Source: Leidyana gryllorum EB-2025a (lineage: Eukaryota; Apicomplexa). From it: a stretch of 64,000 nucleotides of DNA. The stretch is taken from contig JBLWGC010000104.1 in NCBI GenBank assembly GCA_048772705.1, positions 124,001 through 188,000 of the forward strand, given 5' to 3'. The position numbers and the translations under genes are program-made. Below are positions 55,773-64,000 of this stretch, in pieces (the stretch's first letter is position 1; the number at the start of each line of letters is the position of its first letter). The notes beneath the pieces are model-generated. The model was given only the letters and a program-made list of their open reading frames with translations, was not told the DNA's origin and did no database searches.

Positions 55773-56822
55773 CTAGTAGTTGAACATGTCCAGGTTCAGC
55801 GCCTTGGGCTTCTCCGTATCCGGTTTTTTGTACACGGGGGCCATATCCAACAATCCCTGAGCCTCAGCCTCCTCGTCCGACTGCTCTTCGGCATAGTCGC
55901 GCTCCACATCAGAGCTGTCGGCCTCTGCTTGGAGGGCCATCAGCTCCAGAATCCGCTTCTTAGTCTCATCATCTGCACAGACGACTATTTGATGAACGTA
56001 ATAAATGTTCCAACTCACCCATCTCGCGGTGCTCCATATATTCCTCGAGCTCTGTTGGGTCGAGTTCTGCCAGGAACTCATTCAACATCTCCGTGTCCCT
56101 CGCCCCGCCTTCCTCGTCCTCCGCATCCGGTAACGAGTCGGCGTAGTCGTCATCTCTCAACTCCCGTAAAGCCGCTTGCAGAGCCGCTTCATTTGCACTC
56201 ATTGGTCCATTATTATTGTCTTCGTCGTCATCTTCGGAACTATAATAACTATAATCTTGCTCGTCATCATCCCCGGTCTGCTGTCGCATCTGTCTCAAAG
56301 CCTCAGCAGTTAATTGTGCAGCAACGGGGGGGAAAAGGCTCGGCTTCTGCTGACCGCCGCCAGTCTCTTCATCGGCACCCCCCCATAACACGCCCGTTAT
56401 CACCGCTTTCTGTAGAAAGAACCAATGAACCACGGGCTCTACTTTACCACTCCCAACTCACTGCTTCATCCCCCGTGGGTATCAATTGGTCGAAAAAGTC
56501 TTCACTGAGTTCATCATTGGCCGCAGCAATATCGCCTTCATCATCAGAATCCATCTCCACCAGCAGCTCCCGTTCTGGAATTACCTGGTTGACGCAAAGC
56601 CCCAACAACCCATCACTTACCCTCAGCTGCCAGCTGATCGAGTGGGCGTTCCAGCTCGCCAGTGAATACTCTGTCTTGTTTCTTCGCTTCCAAATCATCC
56701 GCCTCAATTACAAAGCCGTGGAACGCAGAAGCCCCTGTTGACAGCCAGTTCGGAGGCGCCAAATGCTGCTCATAATCATAGCCGTCGTCAGGGAAGTATT
56801 CAAGGTCACTGTCCGCACCCAT
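55773..56822 (-). CDS. LTV1: LTV1-like 40S ribosome biogenesis factor
   Basis: Four exons: 56822-56621, 56574-56462, 56409-56019, 55972-55773; 301 aa. The N-terminal hallmark reads DDGYDYEQHLAPPNW, followed by an acidic middle (ELSEDFFDQLIPTGDEA) in place of the DDDF element. The helix around LRQMRQQTGDDDEQDYSYY comes next, and DDETKKRILELMALQAEADS sits near the end. Known role: Ltv1 escorts pre-40S particles and helps place uS3 and uS10. Compared with fungal and animal proteins (around 460 aa) it is short. Start codons of LTV1 and the divergent roadblock gene are 29 bp apart. Confidence 0.82.
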
Positions 56823-56851
56823 CTTGGTTTTTTTTGGAGCAAGGAAGAAAG

Positions 56852-57197
56852 ATGGATGCCAAGATTCCAGAGATCTTCAGGAACATTCGTAATCAGCCCC
56901 GCGTACGGGGAGTGATGGTGTCTACATCACAAGGCAGCCCCATCTACTCAACCCTAAGCGAAGAAGATGCCAAAGTAGGGGCTCGAATAGCCTCGCAGAT
57001 CCTCAACTCGGTGCACAAGTCGCTGGAACCACTAGATGAGGTAGGCACTCCCAGTTACGCACGTGTGCGCACACACAAGCATCGCTTCCTCTGAACAGAC
57101 TGAACCGTCGTTTATCCGTGTTCGCACTAAGAAACAAGGCTATATTATTGCACGGGAGAAGGAGTATGTCATGATTTGCTTGGAGGATTTGCAGTAG
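56852..57197 (+). CDS. Dynein light chain roadblock/LC7
   Basis: Two exons, 56852-57040 and 57099-57197; 95 aa. The MglB/roadblock fold is clear: IPEIFRNIRNQPRVRGVMVS, PIYSTLSEEDA, then after the intron FIRVRTKKQGYIIAREKEYV and MICLEDLQ. Known role: a homodimer that binds dynein intermediate chains in cytoplasmic and flagellar motors. The intron holds the CACGTGTGCGCACACAA palindrome. Confidence 0.92.
57061..57079. repeat. Intronic palindrome, CACGTGTGCGCACACAA form (second copy)
   Basis: It lies in the roadblock intron (57041-57098). The 17-mer is the same as in prefoldin 3 intron 1 around 9073-9089; flanking sequence differs. Position is given to within two bases. Confidence 0.8.
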
Positions 57198-57225
57198 AGG
57201 ATAGGAAAAAAAAGCTGTGCATTCT

Positions 57226-58526
57226 ATGGAGTTGAACTGTCGGGCAGTATTCCAACCACCAGAGGTCGCCCATACCGAGGATGCGCCTATTTCCAATGCG
57301 GAGCGACCCATTGTTGTCCCAGTGGTGTTGGTGGCACTCACTGAAGAGGAAGAATTACAGAAACGCGAAGCTGCCAGAGCGTCTGCACCGCAACCCAGCA
57401 TCGTTTACAAGGAGGTATAACGTTTTCGCCCATGTGACTACTTGCGACCGTTCTCAGCTCTCTCGAAAACAAGAAGCTCACTGGTTCGCGTGTCGCCAGA
57501 ATCCCATAATACTCATTGACGCGGATTTCGAATTACATCATAACTCCAAACAGTCCAAATCATTGGCCCAACAGATCATGTTCAGTTACCGTAAGGCTGC
57601 TGTCTCGACTGATTCAGAGACGACTGCTCTCGCACCTGCAGATTTGAGTGTGGCAGCCAAACGCCCCTGTTTATTGGTGGTGGCCGGGTTGGGCCCAAAG
57701 GCGTGGATGACATTGTCCAAGTCAGATTGTATGAAGTGGTGCTGCTACCTGACAACCGACCTGGTAGAAACCCTCATCGCTAAGTTTGGGCGCGGTAGCG
57801 AGGGAAAGGAGATCCCTGAGGACCCGATGAACCCGTTGACGTTCTATCGACGGCCTCTAAGGTTTATATATCTGACTGCCGATGCCGAAGATATTCTTGA
57901 AGATGTACCGGCCGAAGAGCAAGAAGCGGTCAGCGGCGAGAGTGTGGCCGAGGAAGCAGAGGGAAGCAGTGTCGTCTGTCCCGCTCAGACGGCCCCCAGT
58001 GATGCTGCTGGTGTTCCGTCGGTTCCAACCCCCGCAGTTGTGGCTAAGGATACCGCGATGGAGAACGACGGGGAGGAAGGTGGCGGCGAAGATGTGGTGA
58101 AGGGTCGGAAGCGTCGACGGGAGCAGTTGTATTGCTCTGCTGACAGAGAGAAAGCGCGGGTGCTGCCTTTCAAGGCGTCCTCGGTTTTGATAGTTGGGGG
58201 ACTAGTGGACCGAAACTCGAAGAAAGGCCTGTGTTATGAAAAGAGCAAACGTTTAGGCATTGATTCCGCTAAGCTGCCGATTGATGATTTGGTGAAGGAA
58301 GCGGATCCGACGGCAAAGTACGCAGGGACGAAGGTGTTGACGATAAATCACAGTGAGTGGTGGTGGCGGGGTATGACAGTGTGTGTGTGTGGCAGCGATT
58401 GAGATGGTTCAGCGTCGGGCTGATGGGGAGCGATGGGCGGTTGCGTGCGGAGCTGCAGTTCCGGGTCGGAAGATCATTCGAAAAGCGAGTGATAAAGGAT
58501 TTTTTCCTGGTCCAAATGAAGGATGA
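57226..58526 (+). CDS. TRM10: TRM10-type tRNA (guanine-9) methyltransferase
   Basis: Three exons: 57226-57414, 57458-58352, 58396-58526; 404 aa. The SPOUT fold shows IILIDADFELHHNSKQSKSL, RFIYLTADAEDILED, VLIVGGLVDRNSKKGLC with the Asp thought to act as general base, LGIDSAKLPID, and KVLTIN. Known role: methylates N1 of purine 9 in tRNAs using S-adenosylmethionine. A roughly 90-aa acidic insert (VPAEEQEAVSGESVAEEAEG) separates the first two blocks from the VGGLVD motif, making the protein longer than usual. Its last bases overlap the start of the next gene. Confidence 0.9.
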
Positions 58527-59203
58527 TATTGTTATCGCTGGTTGGCTGGGATCGTTGAACTATGAGGAGCTATCAGAAGAGGACCTGAAGGTGATTGATT
58601 TGATCTGTGAAGACCAACTCTTGAATGTGGATTGTTCATACTGTCTGACTGCGGAAGTAAATGCATTTCAGTTATGTGGATGGTGTCCTGCAACAGGTGA
58701 CCTCTTTTTTGATACGTTGTGCCCACATTGCTGTTGCAGCCAAATGTGTCAATACACTACGAAGTGCACCTGACTGCCCTGCTGTTGTGTTATCGGGGGC
58801 GGCTGGATTGATGGAGTGTCCAACTGATCCGACCCAGTGGGGTCACTACAGCTGCGGCGCCAGTCAGAATCAGAACTGCGCTGTGTGTCTGAATGATGCC
58901 GCCTGCTCCTGGTGCGAGCCGACCCCGGAAGCCGAGCTACGCGGCGAGGTTGGCCACTGTGTGCATTTGGGATCCACCGATGTGTATTGCAACGGCTCCA
59001 TTCTATCGGAACCCATGTCCTGCCCGCTCTACAAACCCGCCGTGGAGCTGTTAGACAAAGGAGCGTTGGCCACGCCAGGAAGAATCTTGTTGTATGCAGT
59101 GGTCGTTCCTTTTGCACTTGTGACATTACTGCTCGTGTTTGCCAGGACGATTGCATGGTTTACTTCGCGCTACCGGTTACGACATCAACCTTCCTCGACT
59201 TAA
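58516..59203 (+). CDS. PSI-domain single-pass membrane protein, 214 aa
   Basis: Two exons, 58516-58696 and 58740-59203. Two cysteine-rich units look like PSI (plexin-semaphorin-integrin) modules: CSYC...CGWCPATAKC and CGASQNQNCAVCLNDAACSW followed by further Cys. A transmembrane helix (RILLYAVVVPFALVTLLLVF) and a short basic tail (SRYRLRHQPSST) finish it. This predicts an extracellular or lumenal N-terminus, but the chosen start (MKDDIVIAGWLG) is not a good signal peptide. An overlapping ATG at 58523 gives MILLSLVGWD, more signal-like, but would need a 23-nt intron. The start lies inside the last codons of TRM10. Function unknown. Confidence 0.6.
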
Positions 59204-59249
59204 AGTGCCAAAAGTATCTATAGAATTTTTTCTGCCCCTTATAAAAGAG

Positions 59250-61125
59250 ATGGCGGACCCCTGCCCCTTGTGCATGGAACCATTCGTCGAGAGCGACCGA
59301 GACTTCTACCCGTGTCTTTGCGGCTATCAGGTACGTCTTATTGCCCCTGGACCCGCTTCATCCCCCAATTTCAGGTGTGCTTATGGTGCTACGATCGGAT
59401 AACCAAAAACGAGTCCAATCGCTGCCCGAAATGCAGACGAGAGTACACAGGCGAGCGATACGACAAGGCTGATACCGCCGCCAAAGATAATGCCCCGGAA
59501 GAGGGACCTACTCCCAGAACAGCTGCCTCCGACCACGAAAGCTCTGACCGGAATAGCTCTCAAACAAGGTCCACCATCTCGTCTGCCCACGCTGGCGTCG
59601 ACTTGCGCGATATCCGGGTCGTCAGACGCGAACTGTGCTATGTCGTCGGCCTCCCGCCAGAGGTTGTCCACGACGAGCAGGAACTCCGCGATTTCAAATA
59701 TTTGGGCAAATATGGAAAGGTCGAGAATGTCATCGTCAACCGAAATCCCAATTTCAAGGCCCCAGACAAGAAGAAAAGCTGTGCGATCTATGTTACATAT
59801 GAACGGGAAGCTGACGCCAAAGCTGCCATCATGGTAAGTACAATGTCTTCGTCTTTTCCATGCACACTACACTCTGCACGACTTGGTCCGCGCACAGTGC
59901 ATACTTACGCATGATCATAATTCAGTCCATCTCGCATTCGTCCCTGAATATATGCCCCAAAGAGGAAGTCTACCAATATACCGTTTCTTTTCAGGACCTT
60001 GACGATTCGACGTACGATGGCCGGCATTTACGAGCGAGCTACGGAACCACCAAGTACTGCAGCAGTTTTTTGAGACGCACAAAGTGCTCCAACCGTAACT
60101 GCTTCTATCTGCACAAGAAGGGCCGAGACGAAGACTCCTTCACTGTGGCACAAATGAACCAGGTCAAGGAGCAACACAGGGGCCTGACTTGCTCCGCTCT
60201 GCTCCCAAACGAGTTTGAGAAAACAGAGTGGAAGTCGTCTCGCTGCCTCTTCGGGCTGACTCGAGAAGAAACCATTCGGTACTTTGTCGAGGACGTCTAT
60301 GGTTCAATTCGGCCGCCTCTGGTCACAGTGGCAGCCGAGGTAACCGAACTGAGACGGCTGCGCCCAGGTCGCGGCACTCTCAACTTGTTGGACCACCCCA
60401 TGCCCACGGCGTACGCCTCAGACGAGGACTCACCTCCTCTGGGCCTGACTCCAGCAAGAAGCATTGACAATGACCAATCTCCCGCCCTCGGCCCCCAAGT
60501 CCGCCGGATGGGACTGCAAGTGTCTTCCCACCCCCTCAAGTACAGCCACGCAGTTTTGACCCCTCCTCCTGGCACCATAGCCAGTTTTGAGGATTCGCCA
60601 GACGGGTCCACACACGAGGGCCGGGAAGACACAGTTCCGTCAGAAAAGGACGTAGATGAGGAAGGGGTAGCAGTAGTGGGTGAAGAAGAAGACACAGTCG
60701 CTCGAAAAGGCGACGAAAAGGAAGAGGACGATGAAGACGACGAGGAGGTGGAAGAGGTGTACGACTTTTGGAATCTCGCTAGCGAGATAAACCTGGACGA
60801 TGTGGCGGAATTTAGTGAGGTCGGCCCCACTGAACTGAATCCAACACAACCGTCGAGTCTTCTGAACGTCTATGTCACCCCAGCCGACAGCCGATCGGTC
60901 TGCAAACACCCAGCGATCCTGCGGTTGGAAAAGGAGCTTCGCGAAGCTCAGGCACTCTCAGAGACTTTCGATCCCCCTCCAGGTTTGGAACACTACGCAG
61001 CTCGCCCTGCTGCAGAAAAGCAGCAACAGCAGGTGCGTGGTTTATACAAACCTGCGACGGCGCCATCGTATCCTCCCTTTCACCAATCTCTCAATTCGGC
61101 TCCTGCGATGAGGCTCATCTCGTAG
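59250..61125 (+). CDS. CNOT4: CNOT4/Not4-type RING-RRM-CCCH E3 ligase
   Basis: Three exons: 59250-59330, 59375-59833, 59995-61125; 556 aa. The C4C4 RING starts at residue 4 (CPLCMEPFVESDRDFYPCLC; CLWCYDRI; RCPKCRREY). An RRM follows (LCYVVGLPPEVV; YLGKYGKVENVIVNRNP; CAIYVTYEREADAKAAIM). DGRHLRASYGTTKYC leads into a CX8CX4CX3H finger (CSSFLRRTKCSNRNCFYLH). Known role: the ubiquitin-ligase subunit linked to the CCR4-NOT complex, acting in mRNA decay and ribosome quality control. Intron 2 (161 nt) is placed so that the RRM aligns without gaps. The C-terminal 300 aa are acidic and Pro-rich. Confidence 0.93.
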
Positions 61126-61130
61126 CTCGC

Positions 61131-61160
61131 GGGATGGTAACCATCCATATATATATAATG
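61131..61160. other. Inverted repeat and TA tract after CNOT4
   Basis: GGATGG-TAA-CCATCC is a perfect 6-bp stem with a 3-nt loop six bases after the CNOT4 stop, followed by TATATATATA. It could mark a 3' processing site; no AATAAA-type signal is evident. The rest of 61160-61469 contains no gene I can support. Confidence 0.45.
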
Positions 61161-61469
61161 AAAGAGCTCCACTAGTACCTTATTCCTTCTTCAAATTCAC
61201 TTTGACCTTTTCGCAATGGTATTTCTTCGCCAACGCAATCGAACATCTCAGTCTTCATTGATTGTTACGCTTCATTCGTGCGCTAGCCACCGTCTTTTGT
61301 GTCGCTCTCCAGCCAAGCACTCGTCCGTCAACTCTCCTAACATATACTTGGCGACCAATCGGTAATCCGTGTTTAATTATCAAGTGTGAGGCACGCACCC
61401 GGCGGGTGTGAGAGAGAGGGGGACATGAATATAGAAAGGAGCATCAGCTTCGGCGATGCGGAGGAGGGA

Positions 61470-61874
61470 TCAGCCGTCTATACGACGTGGATAGAACGTC
61501 TTGAAACGATCAATGTATGCAGACCAAAGTGCAACTCCTGCTGTGAGGTTTATGACAAACTCGGTGGTTGATGACTGTGAACAATCGGAGGTGACCGCCA
61601 GGGTGTTCTGGACGGACAGCGTCGACCAGAGAAATGAAGAAGGTTGGTTGGCATCACAAGTGAACACATGAAAGGCCCTAAAGCTCTCAAAGAACTGCGT
61701 GCAGCACAACGAGAAATTGTGTGCTTCGGGAGACACACCCTTAAATTCCACTGAAAGTGGGATATAGACAACGATGCATAGGTATATGTTGCTGCAAAGG
61801 AGAATGCGGATGTGACTGAGGCCTTTATTAGATTGGCGCTTACCTTTGATGGAGCATTCCAACATTTCTACCAT
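61470..61874 (-). CDS. Hypothetical protein, 102 aa
   Basis: Three exons, 61874-61844, 61791-61739 and 61694-61470, with consistent phases and good GT/AG sites (introns 52 and 44 nt). The sequence MVEMLECSIKATYTYASLSI and FFESFRAFHVFTCDANQPSS through FVINLTAGVALWSAYIDRFK reads as one small folded domain, ending FYPRRIDG. There is no membrane segment or signal peptide. I do not recognise the family. Upstream exons cannot be excluded, because the ATG is followed by GTAGAA, which could itself be a weak donor. Confidence 0.5.
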   Translation of the reverse strand: MVEMLECSIKGKRQSNKGLSHIRILLCSNIYLCIVVYIPLSVEFKGVSPEAHNFSLCCTQFFESFRAFHVFTCDANQPSSFLWSTLSVQNTLAVTSDCSQSSTTEFVINLTAGVALWSAYIDRFKTFYPRRIDG

Positions 61875-62065
61875 TTGCCACCAATGCGCCCTGACAGGCC
61901 GTGTGAGTCGCCGCGGGAGGGGCGTTGGCTACATTAATTGCCAACTAAGGATCAGCTCTCCGCCAACTTCATCTTAGCAGCGACTTTCGTCGATTCCCGA
62001 GTGATCAGACTTTACTCGCACTGGGGTTTATACTTTACAAAGAGTGATATAGGCCGCCATTCCGG

Positions 62066-62632
62066 TCACGTGATTCGCAACGAGTGGCAGACGGGTGGTT
62101 TGGCTTTCGTGCGTTCGCAGGGTTGTCGAAGGAGGCCATCGCCGATGAGAACATAGTCGGTATCACGCCAGCGGAGCTTGAAATGGGTGCCTTTCTTGAG
62201 AAGTCGGACAACTCGTGGTTTGGGATGTTGCTTCTGCACCATCATGAGTTGCTCAGTTTCATCAACGATAACGCCCTGGACGTTGAGATATGAGGGATTT
62301 TTGGAGGCGATGATCTGAACAACAGCTCCAACGAGCTCGATTTTGCGTAGAAAAGTGAGGACCAACGGGGGTGAGAGGCTTCCGAGCGCTTGGTTGGCAA
62401 AGTGTACCCAGCTCGAGGTGAGGAAGTCGATGCTCTTCTGAGTGAGGGGCGCTGGTTGAGTTCTAATTAGGGGGGGTAATGTGTGGTCCTTTTTTCGGAT
62501 AGTGGGCTGGGAGGTGGAATCTTGTTGTTGATTTGGGTCATTTGGTCGTCTGTTTCCCAACCATAGACGGGTATGGTGACTTTTGCGAGTGGCGAAAGCT
62601 TGTTCGTTCTGAGCAGTCAGGAATAGACTCAT
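62066..62632 (-). CDS. POP4: RNase P/MRP subunit POP4 (Rpp29)
   Basis: One exon, 188 aa. After a basic Gln/Thr-rich N-terminus, the Sm-like barrel reads LRKIELVGAVVQIIASKNPS, LNVQGVIVDETEQLMMVQKQ, RVVRLLKKGTHFKLRW, then DYVLIGDGLLRQPCERTK. Known role: binds the catalytic RNA core of RNase P and MRP and aids tRNA 5' maturation. It lies 41 bp from the DRG1 stop on the same strand, with a 191-bp gap on its other side that holds nothing recognisable. Confidence 0.88.
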   Translation of the reverse strand: MSLFLTAQNEQAFATRKSHHTRLWLGNRRPNDPNQQQDSTSQPTIRKKDHTLPPLIRTQPAPLTQKSIDFLTSSWVHFANQALGSLSPPLVLTFLRKIELVGAVVQIIASKNPSYLNVQGVIVDETEQLMMVQKQHPKPRVVRLLKKGTHFKLRWRDTDYVLIGDGLLRQPCERTKAKPPVCHSLRIT

Positions 62633-62673
62633 TGATTTGGAAGGAGAAAAAAAGACTATCCTTAACTTGGCTC

Positions 62674-63862
62674 TTAGTTTTTGACTATCTGCACTACATC
62701 CTCATCACACAAGACGTGCTCCTTGCCGACCTGCGTTGGATGAAGGGTAAAATACGCTTTGGGGACGTACCTTTTGGGGATTGTGTTTCACAGATTCCCC
62801 CCAGACCAGAGCGTATTTGAACTCGTCTAGGAGTTGTTTGTGGATGCGGAGACAAAAGTCTGCGATGGTGGTCTTGCCTCTCTTGAGAATGACGGGTGCG
62901 TTGTAGTCAGGGATTTGGCCTCGCGGTTTGGTGTAGATACGGACGAGATCGAGATAGGCCCAGATTCGTTCCACGAGTCCGTCGAGATTCCACTCCAGAT
63001 GTGCAGAAATAGGGACGTAGTGGGGGCACTTGGACAGGAGGTCCAATTCTTCAATGGTGATTTGATCTATCTTGTTGAGTACGTAGAGGCAGGGGATATA
63101 AATCCGGTTGCCTTCAATGACATCGATGATATCATCAGCAGTGGCGTTGCATCGAATGTTGAAGCTCGCGTTCGACACTTTGTACTCGTGGCAAATGGAC
63201 TTGATGGTCTCTTCGTCAATGTGTTTGAGGGGCACCGTACTTGTGACATTGATTCCACCCTTCTCCTTCCGTTTAAAGGTGATATTGGGCGGCTCCTTGT
63301 TGAGACGGATTCCAAACCCTTCCAACTCACGCTCAATCAAGCGCTTGTGCGTCAGAGGCTTCATCGAATCCAACACAATCAAAATGAGCCCACAAGTACG
63401 GGCAACGGCAATGACTTGTTTACCACGACCCTTGCCGTCTTTAGCCCCCTCAATGATACCCGGAAGGTCAAGCAGCTGGACCTTAGCGCCCTTGTAGTGA
63501 AACACACCAGGCACACAAGTCAAGGTTGTGAATTCATAAGCTGCTACTTCCGAGAATTGACCCGTCAGCTTTGTCAGCAAAGTCGATTTTCCGACAGAAG
63601 GGAAACCAATAAGGCCCACACGGGCATCTCCAGTCTTCATAACATCGAAACCCTCGCCACCACCGCCTCCACGTCCGGTGCCTCCATCTATCTGTACTCA
63701 CGTGTATATTGGAACCACCTCTTTATTCATTCAACTTACGAGCTGCTGACGAAGTTTGGCGAGTTTAGCCTTGAGAAGACCGATATGGAAGTTTGTCGCC
63801 TTATTCTTCTGGGTACGGGCGATTTCACCCTCAATCTCGGCAATCTTGGCCAGCGTGCTCAT
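62674..63862 (-). CDS. DRG1: DRG1, developmentally regulated GTP-binding protein
   Basis: Three exons: 63862-63740, 63691-62771, 62730-62674; 366 aa, essentially the usual length. The helix-turn-helix start ([20 protein letters not shown]) precedes G1 [14 protein letters not shown]3 [19 protein letters not shown]4 VLNKID and G5 ISAH. A C-terminal TGS domain follows ([20 protein letters not shown], then [18 protein letters not shown] and a closing [10 protein letters not shown]). Known role: DRG1 with DFRP1 is a K+-dependent GTPase tied to ribosomes and translation. Confidence 0.95.
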
Positions 63863-63894
63863 CTTGTGCTACTTAAAAAAATTCAACTCCACCC

Positions 63895-64000
63895 ATGTAC
63901 GATGACGCTATCGGCACAGCTCCTTCAATCAACAATACCGAGTCCTCCACCACTTTAGAAAACCGTCAATTCCAATGCCCTGATGGTAAGTGCGCTCCCC
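63895..64000 (+). CDS. First exon of an unidentified gene (partial)
   Basis: ATG at 63895 opens MYDDAIGTAPSINNTESSTT, ending QFQCPDG at a GTAAGTGCG donor near 63987, so the remainder is outside the window. The start is 32 bp from the divergent DRG1 start. There is too little to name it. Confidence 0.45.
   Translation, partial: MYDDAIGTAPSINNTESSTTLENRQFQCPDGKCAP

Noticed and set aside
55433-55783. Plus-strand ORF of 116 aa opposite the hypothetical gene after LTV1
   Set aside because: It would overlap the end of LTV1 and has no better features than the minus-strand ORF; the coding strand remains uncertain.
1-64000. tRNA, rRNA, CRISPR arrays, transposons and virus-like elements
   Set aside because: No B-box or cloverleaf candidates, regular spaced repeats, transposase, reverse transcriptase or capsid-like proteins were seen by eye; a tRNA or profile search could still find weak ones.

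Overview
The window is nuclear DNA from a very gene-dense eukaryote. About 39 protein-coding genes were recognised in 64 kb, on both strands. Introns are many and small, mostly 32-65 nt with GTGAGT/GTAAGT-type donors and CAG/TAG acceptors, and intergenic gaps are often under 60 bp. In nearly every multi-exon gene I could choose introns by eye so that splice phases agree and the total coding length is a multiple of three, so most models are well constrained. The best taxonomic clue is a Kelch13 (K13) orthologue at 43199-45445 with the coiled coil-BTB-kelch layout and near-continuous similarity to the Plasmodium protein. With the tiny introns and roughly 50% GC, this suggests an apicomplexan or close alveolate relative, perhaps a gregarine-like lineage; that last step is inference. 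I saw no viral element, transposon, CRISPR array, rRNA or tRNA.

Layout. 1-10 kb: 3' end of an Nbp35/Cfd1-type Fe-S scaffold ATPase; a multi-membrane, possibly rhomboid-like protein ending in a VCP/p97-interacting motif; a 1.2 kb gene-poor stretch; an F-box-like protein; an unknown acidic protein; VPS53 (GARP tether); prefoldin 3; a 76-aa membrane/coiled-coil protein. 10-23 kb: CNNM-type transporter, ATR kinase (2388 aa), NAC-beta/BTF3, HRD1 E3 ligase, CBP20. 23-36 kb: RRM + LOTUS-like protein, large MscS-like channel, AP-4 beta trunk, short delta-COP, mitochondrial processing peptidase alpha. 35-50 kb: MCTP-like C2 protein, NOC2, unknown Q/H-rich protein, K13, MGMT, a long acidic protein with novel VFE repeats, a KDEL-receptor-like protein. 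50-64 kb: WDR75/UTP17, a membrane protein, eL18, small membrane protein, LTV1, roadblock dynein light chain, TRM10, a PSI-domain membrane protein, CNOT4, an unknown 102-aa protein, POP4/Rpp29, DRG1, and the first exon of another gene.

Functional themes, not operons: ribosome biogenesis and translation (NOC2, WDR75, LTV1, eL18, DRG1, BTF3), RNA processing and decay (CBP20, CNOT4, POP4, TRM10), membrane traffic and ERAD (VPS53, AP-4 beta, delta-COP, KDEL receptor, HRD1, VIM protein), and genome maintenance (ATR, MGMT). Divergent gene pairs share promoters as short as 14-30 bp, and several convergent or tandem pairs overlap by a few bases.

The most unusual non-coding signal is a family of CACGTG/CACGCG-centred palindromes that recur almost only inside introns. 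Models were built by eye without transcripts, so exon edges may be off by a few bases.
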